From assembly GCA_022495995.1 (NCBI GenBank), contig JAFEMH010000161.1, positions 124,001 through 188,000 of the forward strand: a stretch of DNA of 64,000 bases, given 5' to 3'. How positions within the stretch are numbered: the stretch's first letter is position 1; each line of letters begins with the position of its first letter. The notes beneath the pieces are model-generated. The model saw only the letters and a program-made list of their open reading frames with translations, was not told the DNA's origin and made no database searches. The position numbers and the translations under genes were made by a program. Shown here piece after piece: positions 48,181 through 59,875 of this stretch. This DNA is from Adenophora triphylla var. japonica (lineage: Eukaryota; Streptophyta; Magnoliopsida; Asterales; Campanulaceae).

Positions 48181-49010
48181 TAAAATAACGAGAAAATGGC
48201 TATGCGTAATCATCCTTTTGTGTTCTTGTATTTGTCGAGGCGGACATCACATGTACAACTTTTATGCACTATATTGTGTACCTGATTAAACGATTTTGAA
48301 TTATTGTAGCTAACGTCATCGTGGCATTATCATTGATATATGACGGTTAGATCAATTGTGATACACATTACGATACATAAAAATGGTACAGGTAATCTTA
48401 GCTAGTATTTGCCATTTTGTTTCTTCTCAATTGGCTGATCTTTGTCTTGATATTGCCGGCTTATTGTGGTTTCTAATTTCGTTGGACACTAGGTAACTAA
48501 TTCTTTTTTTTTAAATCATGTCAACATGCTAAAATCCGAGCTGATCTAGAGATTCAATAAATTAGCACTCCAATTCTTTTCTCAAATCAACATGCCAAAA
48601 ACCAAGCCGATCAAGAGATTCAATAATCAGCATGCGACAAGTGCCTTTCTTGACCATTATGTGAGAGGGTAGTAGGAAAAAAGAAACGCGGTTAGTTATT
48701 CACTTGTATAAATCACCATCAAATTATAACAAAAAAAAAAATCAATTATAAAGGAAAAAAAAAAGAGAGAGAGAGAGACAAACAATAAGACAAGCAATTT
48801 ACCATCTAATGATATTAGTTCAGAAAAGAAGAAAAAAAAGCGAACAGTCTAACATGATAATCCCAGATAGCAATTCATGTACAGCAATCCTAAAATTCTC
48901 TAAGCAAACACTACATTTAAAACAAGCCCCAGTCCACAAAAACAGTCACAATAAATTAAACACAATGTTCTTAAACTAAACCCAAGATTAGGGAGCTTGG
49001 CATAAATAAC
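47050..49010. other. Intergenic between D27 and H2A.Z
   Basis: No gene on either strand. Contains an A run near 47683 and a long (AT)n microsatellite. Confidence 0.6.
48110..48177. repeat. (AT)n microsatellite, about 33 units
   Basis: An uninterrupted TA run of about 68 bp. Confidence 0.98.
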
Positions 49011-49015
49011 AATCT

Positions 49016-52000
49016 CTACTCCTTGGTGGTTTTGTTGATGAGGGATTTGTGAATGTGAGGGATGACACCACCACCTGCTATGGTACCTTTGATGAGAGTA
49101 TCAAGCTCCTCATCTCCTCGAATGGCTAGTTGCAAATGTCTAGGAGTGATTCTCTTCACCTTCAGATCTTTGCTAGCGTTTCCAGCCAACTCAAGAACTT
49201 CAGCTGTCAGGTATTCTAGGATGGCAGCTGAGTAAACAGCTGCTGTGGCTCCAACTCGTCCGTTGGCTGAAGTCCTTGTTTTGAGGTGACGATGAATCCT
49301 CCCAACCGGAAACTATATCAAGTTGCATAAAATAAATAAATAAAGTCAACCGCGATAGTTGAAAACAACTTAAACATAGCCTAGCAGTTAAACTAGTACT
49401 CTATCCCAAAATGAATGTCCCAACAAAATCAAATTTGCTCTCAAGTATATGATATTAATGATCCAGGTATGCTCCAATAGCACAGTTAAGTATATTATGT
49501 GGTGCATTGTATGAATGAAAGAATTAACCTTGTGTCTACGTTAGAGAAAATAAAGCATGTTTGATACTATCAGTCACGAGTGTACAGAATACCACATGCA
49601 GACTCCATAGTCATCAATGCATGCAGTTGACATAAACCCAATAAGCACAATCGCCAAAGCTTAAATTTCAATGAGGTAGGCTGATTAAAGTTAAGATAAA
49701 AGCGTAGCACTTGAAAATTTCGAAAGAGACTTGACCAATTGTAACAAAATGTAACCATCAGTATGTACCATGTCGGATAGATGAAAATATGGACAAGGTT
49801 ATAAAAAGAATATTCATTACTTGACTTTATAACTTCTTGTCACATACCAAACTCTGCACCAGCCTGCACTTAAAAGAGTACTGTGATACAACATCACAAG
49901 CCCCAGCTATTCATAGCAAGCCACTTGTTCACTACCATTTTCTCCCAGCCAATTCTACATTAGCCCTTTTGACACCATTGCAAGTACAGTAACATTACAT
50001 ACTTCTAAAGTAGAAAATAGAAAACAAAGGGGAAATCAAATAGTGAAAATGACAAGTACTCCCTCCGCCCCACCTCACTTGACAACCAAGAGGTGGGCAC
50101 AAGAACTAAGAAAAAAGAATAAAATAAAAAAAATGTGTGGTAGAAAATGAAGAGAGAGAATGAGTGGGGTAAATAGTAGTGTTGGTTGAATAAATTGAGC
50201 GGTGGAAAATGAAGAGAGAGAATGAGTGGTGGGGTAGAGTGAATATAAAATTATAAAAAGTAGGCTATTTTGGGAAGTGTCAAGTGAGCTGGGACGGACC
50301 AAAATGGAAATAAGTGTCAAGTGAGCCGGGACGGAGGGAGTATTGTCTAACAAAGCTCTTATAACTTGCAACAAGTACTCATGGTCTCCTGCTAGTTATG
50401 AATCACAGTTAACATAAATCCAGTTTGCAGTGTAAATTTGATGAAAAATCCATTACCAAAGGTCAAATCCCAACGCAATCACAGCATCTAATGTATTTAC
50501 AGATGTCAAAACTGCAACACACTTGACCATTCAGAACAAAATGTAACCATTTGTATGTATCAAGCAACAGTACATATTAAGGAGAAAGTTACAAAAAGAA
50601 TCCTTCAAAAATTATATCCATTGCTTAAATTTCTAACTTTTTGTCTCATATCAACATATGCACCCAAGTGCACTTAGATAATAATGTAATACACACCAGT
50701 GCCTCCAGCTTATTCTTTGCAAACAACTTGTTCAACGGAGTTATTCCCAACCAACTCTACTATAGTAGTTTCAACATCATTGCTAGAGAAATCAATTTAA
50801 TTTACATCCTTCTAAAGGAGAAATAGAAACAAATAACTCAAATTGGATCAAGTTGTGTAAACTGATAAATACTCCCTCTGTCCCATAAGTCTTAAGAAAA
50901 CTTTCTATTTTGGGCGTCCCATAACTCTTAAGAAATCCCAAAAAGGAAACCTTAAATCACTATTCTCTCCACTCATTCTCTCTCCTACATTATTTTAATA
51001 CTCACAACACATTATAATTTACTATTCCCTCCACTCATTCTCTCTCCTATTTAATTTTTCACACTCACAACACTTCTTCCACTCATTCTCTCTCCTAATA
51101 CTATAATAATATTCCTTAATTCCCGCGCAAAATGGAATCTTCTTAAGCTTAATGGGACGGAGGGTATGGTCTAACATACTCCCTCTGTCCCAACATGAAT
51201 GTCCAAAAAATTCTCAAATTTGCTCTTGATCAAGAACAAATTTGATATTTTTTTACATTCATTTTGGGACGGAGGGAGTAACTATTGTAACTTTTCAGGG
51301 AAGTCAAGCTAGTTATGGCAGAGTTAGATCAATCAAGCTGACACACACCAACCAAGCTATGGCACCTAATGCTAAGGCTTTTATATCCCTTTACTTTCCA
51401 AGTACTTTTAGTAATACACCTTTTAAGAAAAGTGGGATCATTTGGGACTTCCATTTCAAAGGCATAATTAAATGAGAACACTTCGTTATCTGGCTATTCT
51501 CGTAGTCACTTCATAAAAAGTAGGGGCGAGCAGAAAAACCAAAAAAAACATTAACACCGAAAAAAACCAAAAAACCGGGACCCAAAAACCGAACCAATAA
51601 GCTATTGGTTTGGAGCGGTCCATTAAAAATAGAAAACCTAATATTTCGGTTCGGTTCCACTTCAAAGTATAAAAAACCATTAAAAAACCGAACCGATAAG
51701 CTACTAAAACATACTTATATGTATAGATATGCTGAATGCTGTAAAACACATAATATCCCATGTAAGTCATATGAAGGTATACTTATGTCACCATTTTCAA
51801 AATCATTGACCTCTGTCTCTGTCCCTTTCCCCCAGTTTAAAACAAATAAGAAATCGAACCGAGGGAAGTGTGTGTGAAATTCAGGTTAAAAGAGTTTCTG
51901 CAGTGGTAATTCTTGCAACAGGCATATAGCTGATATAACATTTGCAGTTTAGTGTTTTGAATTTAAAGGTATTATGAGTTAAACTTGCTGATGTCTAGTG

Positions 52001-52893
52001 TAGGGTTTGTGTATAGATTAAAGATTAGTGGCACTCTGAACTATGTTATAACTTAGTGCCAAAATACACAAAATTGCACTTACACAACTGATTATGTAAA
52101 TTTTGCATTTGAAGTATGCCATTTATTGAAGACAAATATATTGGTCCAAGTATGCTTTTATATTTATTTGGACGATGTTTTGGACATATTATTAATTGCA
52201 ACTTGCCAACTTGGGCTACATAGCCCAATAGTTCACTAGATTTTCATGGTTACAAATTACACCGAACCAATCCAATATCAAACCGAAACCGAAAACACCA
52301 AACCATTAAAAAACCGAAACTTATTGGTTTCAAAACACCAAAAACCAATATCCTTTGGGTCGGTTCGGTTTCGACCTAACACCGAACCAAACCAAACCAT
52401 GCACACCCCTAATAAAAAGGGAATATGGGGATTGCTCAAGCAAGATCTTTCTAATGTCTACAGTGTTTGAAAAGAAGGTCTAGACTACCAAGTCTTCATA
52501 GAGTCTACCACAAATTCTGCCAGAAATGTTTAAGGGTCTCATTTGCTTATGGAATACCAATGTTTAGACATTTATTTTTATTTTGGGATGGAGGGAGTAC
52601 ATGCTAAGCATAGTTAAAGTTGGTCATGGAACAAGAAATATGCTTAAAATTTAGCTAACAAACATCTGTCTAAACATTTTATCCGGGGAACGAATCCATT
52701 CAAAACACATGGCAAAACAAGTACAAACATATTTCAAGGGGCCAAGGAGCAAATCTATTACCTGGAGTCCGGCTCGAGAAGACCTGGAAACTGGCCTCTT
52801 CTTATCCTTATCCTTATCCTTGTTAGCCGCAGCTGCTGCTGCAGCCGCAGTAGTCTTTGCAGCTAAAAGCCCCTTGCCTCCCTTTCCTGCCAT
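49016..52893 (-). CDS. HTA (H2A.Z): Histone variant H2A.Z, two coding exons
   Basis: H2A.Z replaces H2A in nucleosomes near transcription starts (loaded by SWR1). Coding exons 52893-52762 and 49312-49016 join at AGLQ|FPVGRIH in phase 0 to 142 aa plus TAG. Variant-specific features: an acidic-patch/docking region ending [20 protein letters not shown], and [18 protein letters not shown]. The N-tail is unusual: an eight-alanine run and a KDKDKDK stretch make the protein slightly longer than the usual 134-136 aa. A 267-bp intron in the 5' UTR (53168-52902) has good donor and acceptor. The 3.45-kb coding intron holds three Stowaway elements and one hAT derivative. The 5' part of exon 2 and this intron are duplicated at 63691-64000. 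Confidence 0.95.
50059..50340. mobile_element. Stowaway MITE in H2A.Z intron
   Basis: CTCCCTCCGCCCCACCTCAC pairs with GTGAGCCGGGACGGAGGGAG; TA flanks. Confidence 0.88.
50872..51164. mobile_element. Stowaway MITE in H2A.Z intron
   Basis: CTCCCTCTGTCCCATAAG to CTTAATGGGACGGAGGG, TA flanks; the right end is slightly truncated. Confidence 0.82.
51179..51278. mobile_element. Stowaway-like hairpin in H2A.Z intron
   Basis: CTCCCTCTGTCCCAACATGA pairs with TTCATTTTGGGACGGAGGGAG; TA flanks; 100 bp. Confidence 0.85.
51521..52411. mobile_element. Non-autonomous hAT element in H2A.Z intron
   Basis: Ends TAGGGGCGAGC and GCACACCCCTA with perfect flanking 8-mers ATAAAAAG (51513-51520 and 52412-52419). Subterminal arrays of GGTTCGGTTT/AACCGAACC words. 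No transposase. Confidence 0.9.
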
Positions 52894-52901
52894 TTTCGAG
52901 C

Positions 52902-53168
52902 CTGTTCATAAAAATCCATAAAACCATTGAAAATACCAAAAATACCTTGAAATCTTCACCAAATAAACAAAATTAAAGTTGTTAACTAGGAAACCCAGGA
53001 CCAAGAAAAATCAGAAAACAAAAAGAACAACTCAGATCTGTACATGATTGACTCGGGGGAAGAAGTCAATCGAGAGCACAGTTCAAAAAATTGAACACGA
53101 TATTTCAAATCAACAAAAGGGAAATCAGATCTATACAAAATAAGAACGAAATGAAAAGAGAGAGGTAC
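52902..53168 (-). other. 5' UTR intron of H2A.Z
   Basis: Donor CTCAG|GTACCT and acceptor AACAG|GCTCGAAAATGG; the acceptor is eight bases before the start codon. Confidence 0.75.
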
Positions 53169-53261
53169 CTGAGTAAAGATTTGGAAGCGAGAGGGGTGAA
53201 ATTGAGAGAGAGGTAGGGGAAGGGGTGAAAGAGAAAGCAGAAAGGGAAATCGTAGGTATGA

Positions 53262-53293
53262 CGATATATTTAATGCCTTACCTTTTACGTCAC
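53262..53293 (-). promoter_or_regulatory. H2A.Z core promoter candidate
   Basis: On the minus strand GTGACGTAA (an ACGT-core element) is followed by ATTAAATATATC as a TATA box, then a CT-rich leader, about 370 bp before the start codon including the UTR intron. Confidence 0.55.
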
Positions 53294-54173
53294 ACTCTCT
53301 CGCTATAATATTTGAAGTTTGAGATCCGTGAAAATGGCGGTTCGATTTTTGGTGGGAAAACAGATTTTTGTGTTTCGAAATTTCCCCCTTCTTGTCCGAA
53401 ATTGGCCTTTGAATCTCCCAATTTTTTTTAGGTACCCCGCAGTCCGCACCAGATTTTGACTTCTCGTCTGAGTCGTCTGACAAATGATATGCCTATGGTT
53501 TTCAATCTTTGGCAAAATTCCATTTTATTTTTATTTTTTTTATAAACCAAATTCCATTTTAAACCATTATGAGTATATTGAACAGCATAAAGCGAGGTAC
53601 GGATGTGGATCTATGGTCGGGCAAGACTCAATGAATTGGACCCAAAACATTAATCCATACACAAGACCTGTTTGCGACAAAGGGAATTGATTCTTCCTAC
53701 CTTTGTTCGTCTTACTTTCTCGTCATTCTCAATATTTCGACTATAAATAGCAGAGCGAATAATGACCAAGATCCAGCAATTATACCGAGCAAGGTATCCA
53801 ACAAGGCCAAACAAGGGCTCTTTTGAATACGAGGAGACCTCCTCGGTCTCCATATAACCAGGAAATGGGCTTCACCTTCTTTATAATTCTCTTCCTCGAT
53901 TCATTGTAGGCCGACCAGGCCATGATGAGGAGGCCCGCATCCAAAGGCCTACGTACAGATTGCTATTAATCAATCCTACTCAAATAAGGATTGTGAACAG
54001 TTATAATCCTCATAGGATTATAACCTTATCTGATATCTCACACGCTTTCTTATACAATATGGATTATACAATACTATGCCTATAAATACAATTATAATTC
54101 ACATTATAGGGTTAATCTATTTTTGACTCTAAACTATTGTCAATTGATTTCTCTCTCTAAACAAAAATACTTA

Positions 54174-54611
54174 GGCCCCGTTTGTTTACCGGAAAATGGG
54201 AGGAAAACGTTTTCCGGAAAACGTTTTCCCATTTTCCGGTGTTTGGTAATTCCCCGGAAAACGTTTTCCGGAATTTTCCCCGAAACATGTTTGTTTTCCT
54301 GAAAATGGGGAAAACGTTTTCCCCATTTTCCGGTGTTTGGTAGTTTTCCGGAAAATGGAGAAAATGAGTTTCGGAAAACATTTTCCGCCGTTTCTAAGGA
54401 AAACGTTTTCCGGATTTTTCCTAAGGAAGTTGTTTTCCGGAAAATGGTGTAAAAAAAGTGGATGGATAATATTTTAATAATAATAATAATAATAATAATA
54501 AAAATAATAATAAAAATAAAATAATAATAAAATAATAATAATAAAATAATAATAATAATAAAAATAAAATAATAATAAAATAATAATAAAAGTCCACCAA
54601 ACCCCATACGT

Positions 54612-54662
<51 letters not shown>

Positions 54663-54991
54663 TAATAATAAAATAATAATAAAATAATAATAAAATAATA
54701 ATAAAATAATAATAAAATAATAATAATAGTAATAATAATAATAAAATAATAATAAAATAATAATAGTAATAATAATAATAATTTTCCAAAAAATATCTTC
54801 ATTTTCCGGAAAACGTTTTCCCCATTTTCCCCATTTTCCCCATTTTCCTAAGGAAGTTGTTTTCCAGGAAAATATTTTCCTCATTTTCCGGAAAACGTTT
54901 TCCACATTTTCGGAAAACATTTTCCTTTTCCGGAAAACATTTTCCAGGAAATCATTTTCCGGAAGTTATTTTCCCCGAAACAAACGGAGCC
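54174..54991. mobile_element. Tourist-like (PIF/Harbinger) element A
   Basis: Ends GGCCCCGTTTGTTT and AAACAAACGGAGCC are inverted, flanked by TTA on both sides (54171-54173, 54992-54994), the Harbinger/Tourist rule. The interior is packed with TTTTCCGGAAAAC words and a large AAT microsatellite. Confidence 0.85.
54470..54783. repeat. (AAT)n microsatellite within the Tourist-like element
   Basis: About 300 bp of TAA/AAT units with interruptions. It produces long Ile/Tyr/Leu frames that are not genes. Confidence 0.95.
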
Positions 54992-55072
54992 TTACTCTCA
55001 CGCCGGAGGGCCTTCTCCGGTGAAGCCCCGACTTAGTTTACGTGTTTGTTCTTCTTTTTCAGGCAATTCAAT

Positions 55073-55960
55073 CATACAGGATACAGCATTTCGCTGAATT
55101 TGGACTGATCCAAACGTTTTTGGCAACATTAGTTTGTTCCATTGTCGGGAAGCGATTCGAAACACCCATTGAATAGCTTGAAAATTTTTGCTCTACTCTT
55201 CTAATCATAAAGGAAGACGGACATACCGCTAGTGTTACTCCTGATCCGGATAATATTCATATGGAGGAGACTCAAGGCAACACTATGACTGCTTTTCCTT
55301 TTCCCAATGGGGAACTGTCTCCTCCTCCGCCATTGATAATGGGCTGTCAACCCTATTAATGAATCTGCGTTATAGGGGACAACCAATAACTGAGGGAACG
55401 CTGCCAAACCCTCCTCGTCGTCGGCGTCGAGGGAGACCTGCAGGCAGCCAGACGGGGAGGAACACCGCCCAGGGGGGAATTGGGGCTTCCCCCCCCCCTC
55501 CCACATGTTGATCACGTAACTCTACCAGATCAATGATGAAAACTTTGCAATGCATTTATAAAATGCAAAATGTCTTGCTACAATTAGATCCTGAACATTC
55601 TTTGGCTGAATTCATGAGGTCTACGAGGACTGAAAATTCCCTTGTAGGGCAGAGTCAGGTTGGCAGGCGTGATTGTCAGGGAAATAGAGAAAATCTTTCT
55701 TGTGGCCAACATTCCCTCACCATGGCATCTCTGGTAGATCCGGACAAAACTCCCAAGATGTCCCTACTCGTCATAAGACACGTGGGAATGTCCAAATTTT
55801 AACGACTCACATACAATCAATAATCAACGTTGTCACCACCCGGCCATCACCGCCACTCCTACCCCTCCCCACCCATTGTCGCCACCAATATCACCATCAC
55901 CACTACAACCGATGCATCCAGTATCTCGAAAAATTACAAAACGATAAATTTGACACGAAA
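55073..55960 (+). pseudogene. Gypsy internal region with gag-like remnant
   Basis: Follows the LTR. TTTGGCAACATTAGTTTGTT occupies the position of the leader after a gypsy primer-binding site. Broken frames have gag-like composition (Arg/Gln/Glu-rich, e.g. NSLVGQSQVGRRDCQGNREN) but no zinc knuckle or pol domain is seen. Confidence 0.4.
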
Positions 55961-56264
55961 TATGCATGATAACAATTCCAAAGAATAAGGGAAGATAAGT
56001 TTGGTGTGAGAACCACTGGAGATCAAACTGAAGGGCTTCTTGGACAGTGGGGGTATAGTGAAAATGGTAACTGGTCTGGCTTCTGTTATTCAAGAAGACA
56101 AACCTTAGTACTAATATTCTGCCATTACTATAATTAATGGAGTAGTTAATTTTTTTTTTTTTTAATGTATAATAAAGTTGGTTTCTTTGTTTGTTTAATC
56201 ATTGAATATTGAATAAGGCCATGTAGTGGCGAAGCAGCCTGAGAGGCACCGGGTCACTTGCCCT

Positions 56265-56415
56265 TTTATTTTTGAGAAATGTCATTTATCTCTAAATTTT
56301 GAAAAATGTCAATAAATATGTTACTTTTATCTATTTCCTTTTATTTTTTAGAAATGTCATTTATCTCTAAATTTTGAAAAATGTCAATAAATATGTTACT
56401 TTTATCTATTTCGAC
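56265..56415. repeat. 77-bp tandem duplication
   Basis: Two copies of a segment containing AGAAATGTCATTTATCTCTA, nearly identical. Confidence 0.92.
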
Positions 56416-56424
56416 CCCGTATTC

Positions 56425-57175
56425 AAGCTTCGTTTGTTTTGCGTAACATAACATGCGGAAAATAATTTCCTGTAAAATGTTTTTCGAAAAATGAATTTCC
56501 AGTAAAATGTTTTCCGAAAAATGAGATAAACATATTTTCGGCTGTTTGGTAAGGAAAATGTTTTTCGAAAAAAATTTCATGTGTTTAATGAAATATTTTT
56601 CAATAAAAACACAATTTGAGATAATTTGAGTGATGTTTGTGAGGGGGGGGGGGCATGGGTGGGGTGGTGAGTAGAGTGGGGTGGGGAGTTGTTAAAAATA
56701 ATTTTTAAATGATTAATTTTTTTTTTACCCGATGAGGGGTGGGGTGGGGTGGGGGGCAGGGATGGTGGTGGTGAGTGGAGTGGAGTGGGTGTGGAGTTGT
56801 TAAAAATCAATTTTAAATGATTAATTATTTTTTTGAACCGACGGGGGGGTGATGGTGAGTGGAGTAGGGTAGGGAGTTGTTAAAAATAAATTTTAAATGA
56901 TCAAAAAAAACTTGACCCGTGGGTGGGAAAACATTTTTCGAAAAATGTTTTATGTATGAAAAGTTAGGTGTGTGAGAGTGTTACTGTTTTTCGAAAAATG
57001 TTTTATTTAGGAAAAAATCTTAAGTCATTTTACGGCGGAAAGGGGGAAAACATTTTTCGGAAAACTTTTTCCCCATTTTTCGGTGTTTGGTTCCCCATTT
57101 TTCGATGCTTACCAAACATCGAAAAATGTGAAAAACGTTTTCCGAAAAGTATTTTACGACAAATAAACGGAGCCT
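56425..57175. mobile_element. Tourist-like element B
   Basis: Left GCTTCGTTTGTTTT and right AAATAAACGGAGCC; interior TTTTTCGAAAAATG words as in element A, plus a GTGGGGTGGGG-rich tandem region. The target duplication is not clear. Confidence 0.6.
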
Positions 57176-57435
57176 TAATTTAGGTAAAATTTGTACTATA
57201 ATCTCATTTTGACACTCTTTTATTCCAAATTTTTATATGATAAGTAAAAAGAAAAATTCAATTTTTTTTTTACCCTTTTACAAATATTTATGGATTCGCC
57301 ACTGAGAACATGTATTTATGTCGGTAGAAAAGTTTATGAGATAATAAGATTACAGAGTGAAAAGTATTGATTTATTTGTGTTGACTTTGTAGTTAACTGT
57401 GACCTCTAGGTCATCCCTAAATAAGAAAATTGTCA

Positions 57436-57895
57436 TTTTTTTTTTTTTTTATACCCATGTTTCCAGTTTCGTCGGACTAATCCTGGACTACCAGGTACCG
57501 GTCCCTCAGTATGCTGATGGAGGTAAATCACGGGATGTGCCCTATGCAGCCAGGGTGGCAGTACCCCTTATACTCCAGAGCCCCAAGGGAGCCCTCCTAC
57601 AAGGCATTTACATCACTCTTACATCACCACCGATCGCTCCATTGCTCTCCCGTCGAGGCAATTGCATCACTCTTACAACACAATTGGCTGCTCCAGCTGC
57701 TCCTGCCAAGATTCGAACTCCCCACACTGAGGATACAAGCCCAGCAATGCTGCTTCCTTAACTGCACGGATATGCTCCGGAAGGCTCCAAAAGACCCTGA
57801 AACCCAAGATAGAAATTAAACCACAGAGATTCCCCTTGAGGAAAATCGAACCGGTGACCTCCCCTTCGGGAGGCCACCAACATACCACTGGTCAT
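57436..57895 (-). mobile_element. tRNA-derived SINE, second copy
   Basis: On the minus strand it runs from ATGACCAGTGGTATG through a B-box-like GGTTCGATTTTCC to a body matching the SINE at 14155 (CATATCCGTGCAGTTAAGGA, CTGCCACCCTGGCTGCATAG, CAGGATTAGTCCG) and ends in about 15 A. The A box is partly lost. Confidence 0.8.
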
Positions 57896-58027
57896 ATTTT
57901 TATTGTGATATAAGCTACTTATAAACAAATAACGCATTCCTAATGAATATTGGCAATACAACTACGCGTTCGTCTCAATAATTATAGGGGCTCCGTGCTA
58001 AATTAAATATAGGACCCTTAATGTATA

Positions 58028-58315
58028 CTCCCTCCGTCTCGGCCAAAATGTTTCAAAATGAGTTCGGCTCGAAAATTAAGGAAAGTGATGTAAGAAAGAG
58101 AAAAAGTTTAAATGTTGTGAGTATAAAAAATTAAATAAAAGAGAGAATGAGTGGGAGGAATAGTTAAGAGAGAAAATGTTGTGAGTGTAAAAGTAAAGTG
58201 GGAGAGAGAACGAGTGGGTGAAATAGTAATAAAAACTTTCCTTTTTTGGATTGAGACATTTTAAATGGGACGCCCAAAATGAAAAGTTGAGACATTTGGA
58301 GCGGGACGGAGGGAG
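58028..58315. mobile_element. Stowaway MITE
   Basis: CTCCCTCCGTCTC to GAGCGGGACGGAGGGAG, TA flanks; about 288 bp. Confidence 0.85.
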
Positions 58316-58396
58316 TATATATATAATGAAAATTATTCAACCAAACTAGCAACAATACTTGCCATGGTATCACATCAAAATTTATATATTTAGTAC

Positions 58397-58942
58397 GGCC
58401 AATCAGACTTTTAAACCCTTGTACTATTATGAAGCTGCGATTTTAACCATCGTTGTTTATTTTTGACAATTTTAACCATCCTTCTAATATTATACAGTCA
58501 TATTAACCTTATTCCCAAACTCCGTTAAAAAAATCTAACTTTCGTTAAATAATTTAACGAAACATAACAAGATTATAACCTAGATGATGACTTGATTATA
58601 ATTTTATGCATGTATCGCGGACATATATTTACTCCGTTAAAAAAAGCCCCTAGTTTCTCACTCTATGTTGCGCTCTTATCGTTTTTAGGGCTTTTTTTTC
58701 CTCTGACGTAAATATATGTCCGCGATACATGCATAAAATTATAACCAAGTCATCATCTAGGTTATAATCTTGTTATGTTTTGTTAAATTATTAAACGAAA
58801 GTTAGATTTTTTAACGGAGTTTGGGAATAAGGTTAATATGACTGCGTAATATTAGAAGGGTGGTTAAAATTGCCAAAAAAAAACAACGATGGTTAAAACA
58901 GCAGCTTCATAATAGTACAAGGGTTTAAAAGTCTGATTGGCC
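58397..58942. mobile_element. Foldback MULE-like element
   Basis: Two arms of about 240 bp (beginning GGCCAATCAGACTTTTAAAC) are near-perfect reverse complements around a centre of about 60 bp. Flanking 10-mers TATTTAGTAC are identical (58387-58396 and 58943-58952). Long arms and a 9-10-bp target duplication fit Mutator derivatives. Confidence 0.85.
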
Positions 58943-59196
58943 TATTTAGTACTAGCATCTTTGGGCTAGGTTTAAGGAATGGAGGAAAATATGAGGCCCC
59001 ATAAAATTATGAGTCATGTGCAATTAAGCTCCTTACGCACCCTCAAAATCGGGCTGACAATTACAACAAGACGGAGGGAACAAATATAACTATGAATATA
59101 CATGATTATAAATTGAAAAATCTTGATGTTACTCCTCAACTATATAATAGATATATCAAGTGTTGCGTTTTTTTCTGATCCACCTTTAAATAAAGG

Positions 59197-59548
59197 CTCT
59201 GTGTTTGTTTGGGGAAAAATATTTTTTGGGAAAAATATTTTTCGAAAAATATTTTTTCTATTTTTTGGTGTTTGGTAAACACTGAAAAATGAAGTCAACG
59301 AAAAACATATGGAAAATGAGCTTGATTTCTAAGAAAAATGACTTCCTTACCTCTACCTAAAGAAGTTGCTTTTCGAAAAACATTTTTCTCATTTTTCTTT
59401 GTTTGTAATGATTTTACCTTTAGAAAGCTACTTTAATGAAACTACCAAACATCGAAAAATGTTTTCCGAAAAGCATTTTCATTTTTCGAAAAATATTTTT
59501 CAAGAAATCATTTTTCGAGAGTTATTTTCCGTGAAACAAACGGAGCCC
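59197..59548. mobile_element. Tourist-like element C
   Basis: Left GGCTCTGTGTTTGTTT and right AAACAAACGGAGCC are inverted; the interior has TTTTTCGAAAAAT words. Related to elements A and B; no clear target duplication. Confidence 0.65.
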
Positions 59549-59875
59549 AAGTGTCATGTTTATAAATAAAGAAATTAATTTAATATCAGGGAGTAAATAT
59601 TACTAGCAAAATACATGAATATAAACTGAAAAGCCTTGATGGGGATTCCTCAACTATACTACAGGTCAGCATATCAATAATCCACCTAATTGTAGTATAA
59701 AATTACAAATTATCTTATTCAATTGACTAATTTGGTTTATTAATTTGAAGGAAAGTTAGAAACTTTCCCAGAAATGTCCAAAATACAAAAATCCTATTAA
59801 TAACTTTCTAAAACTTGACCTTATCTCCCTAAAGTCTTTCTTTAACCAATTGATGAATCTAGATATAAACCTAAC

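Larger units (their letters stand above)
53860..55072 (+). mobile_element. Gypsy-type LTR, interrupted by a Tourist-like element
   Basis: The right part reads CTCTCACGCCGGAGGGCC...GTGAAGCCCCGAC and ends near TTTTTCAGGCA, as in plant gypsy (Tat-like) LTRs. The Tourist-like element splits the stretch AAATAC-TTA-CTCTCACGCC. The left boundary is approximate. Confidence 0.55.
56220..57312. mobile_element. Nested element with GTGGCGAA ends
   Basis: Left TAGTGGCGAAGC and right ATTCGCCACTGAG form short inverted ends. A 77-bp tandem duplication (56265-56415) and a second Tourist-like element lie inside. No transposase. Confidence 0.45.

Noticed and set aside
54140..54802. Long Ile/Tyr/Leu-rich open frames in three phases
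   Set aside because: They are translations of the AAT microsatellite.
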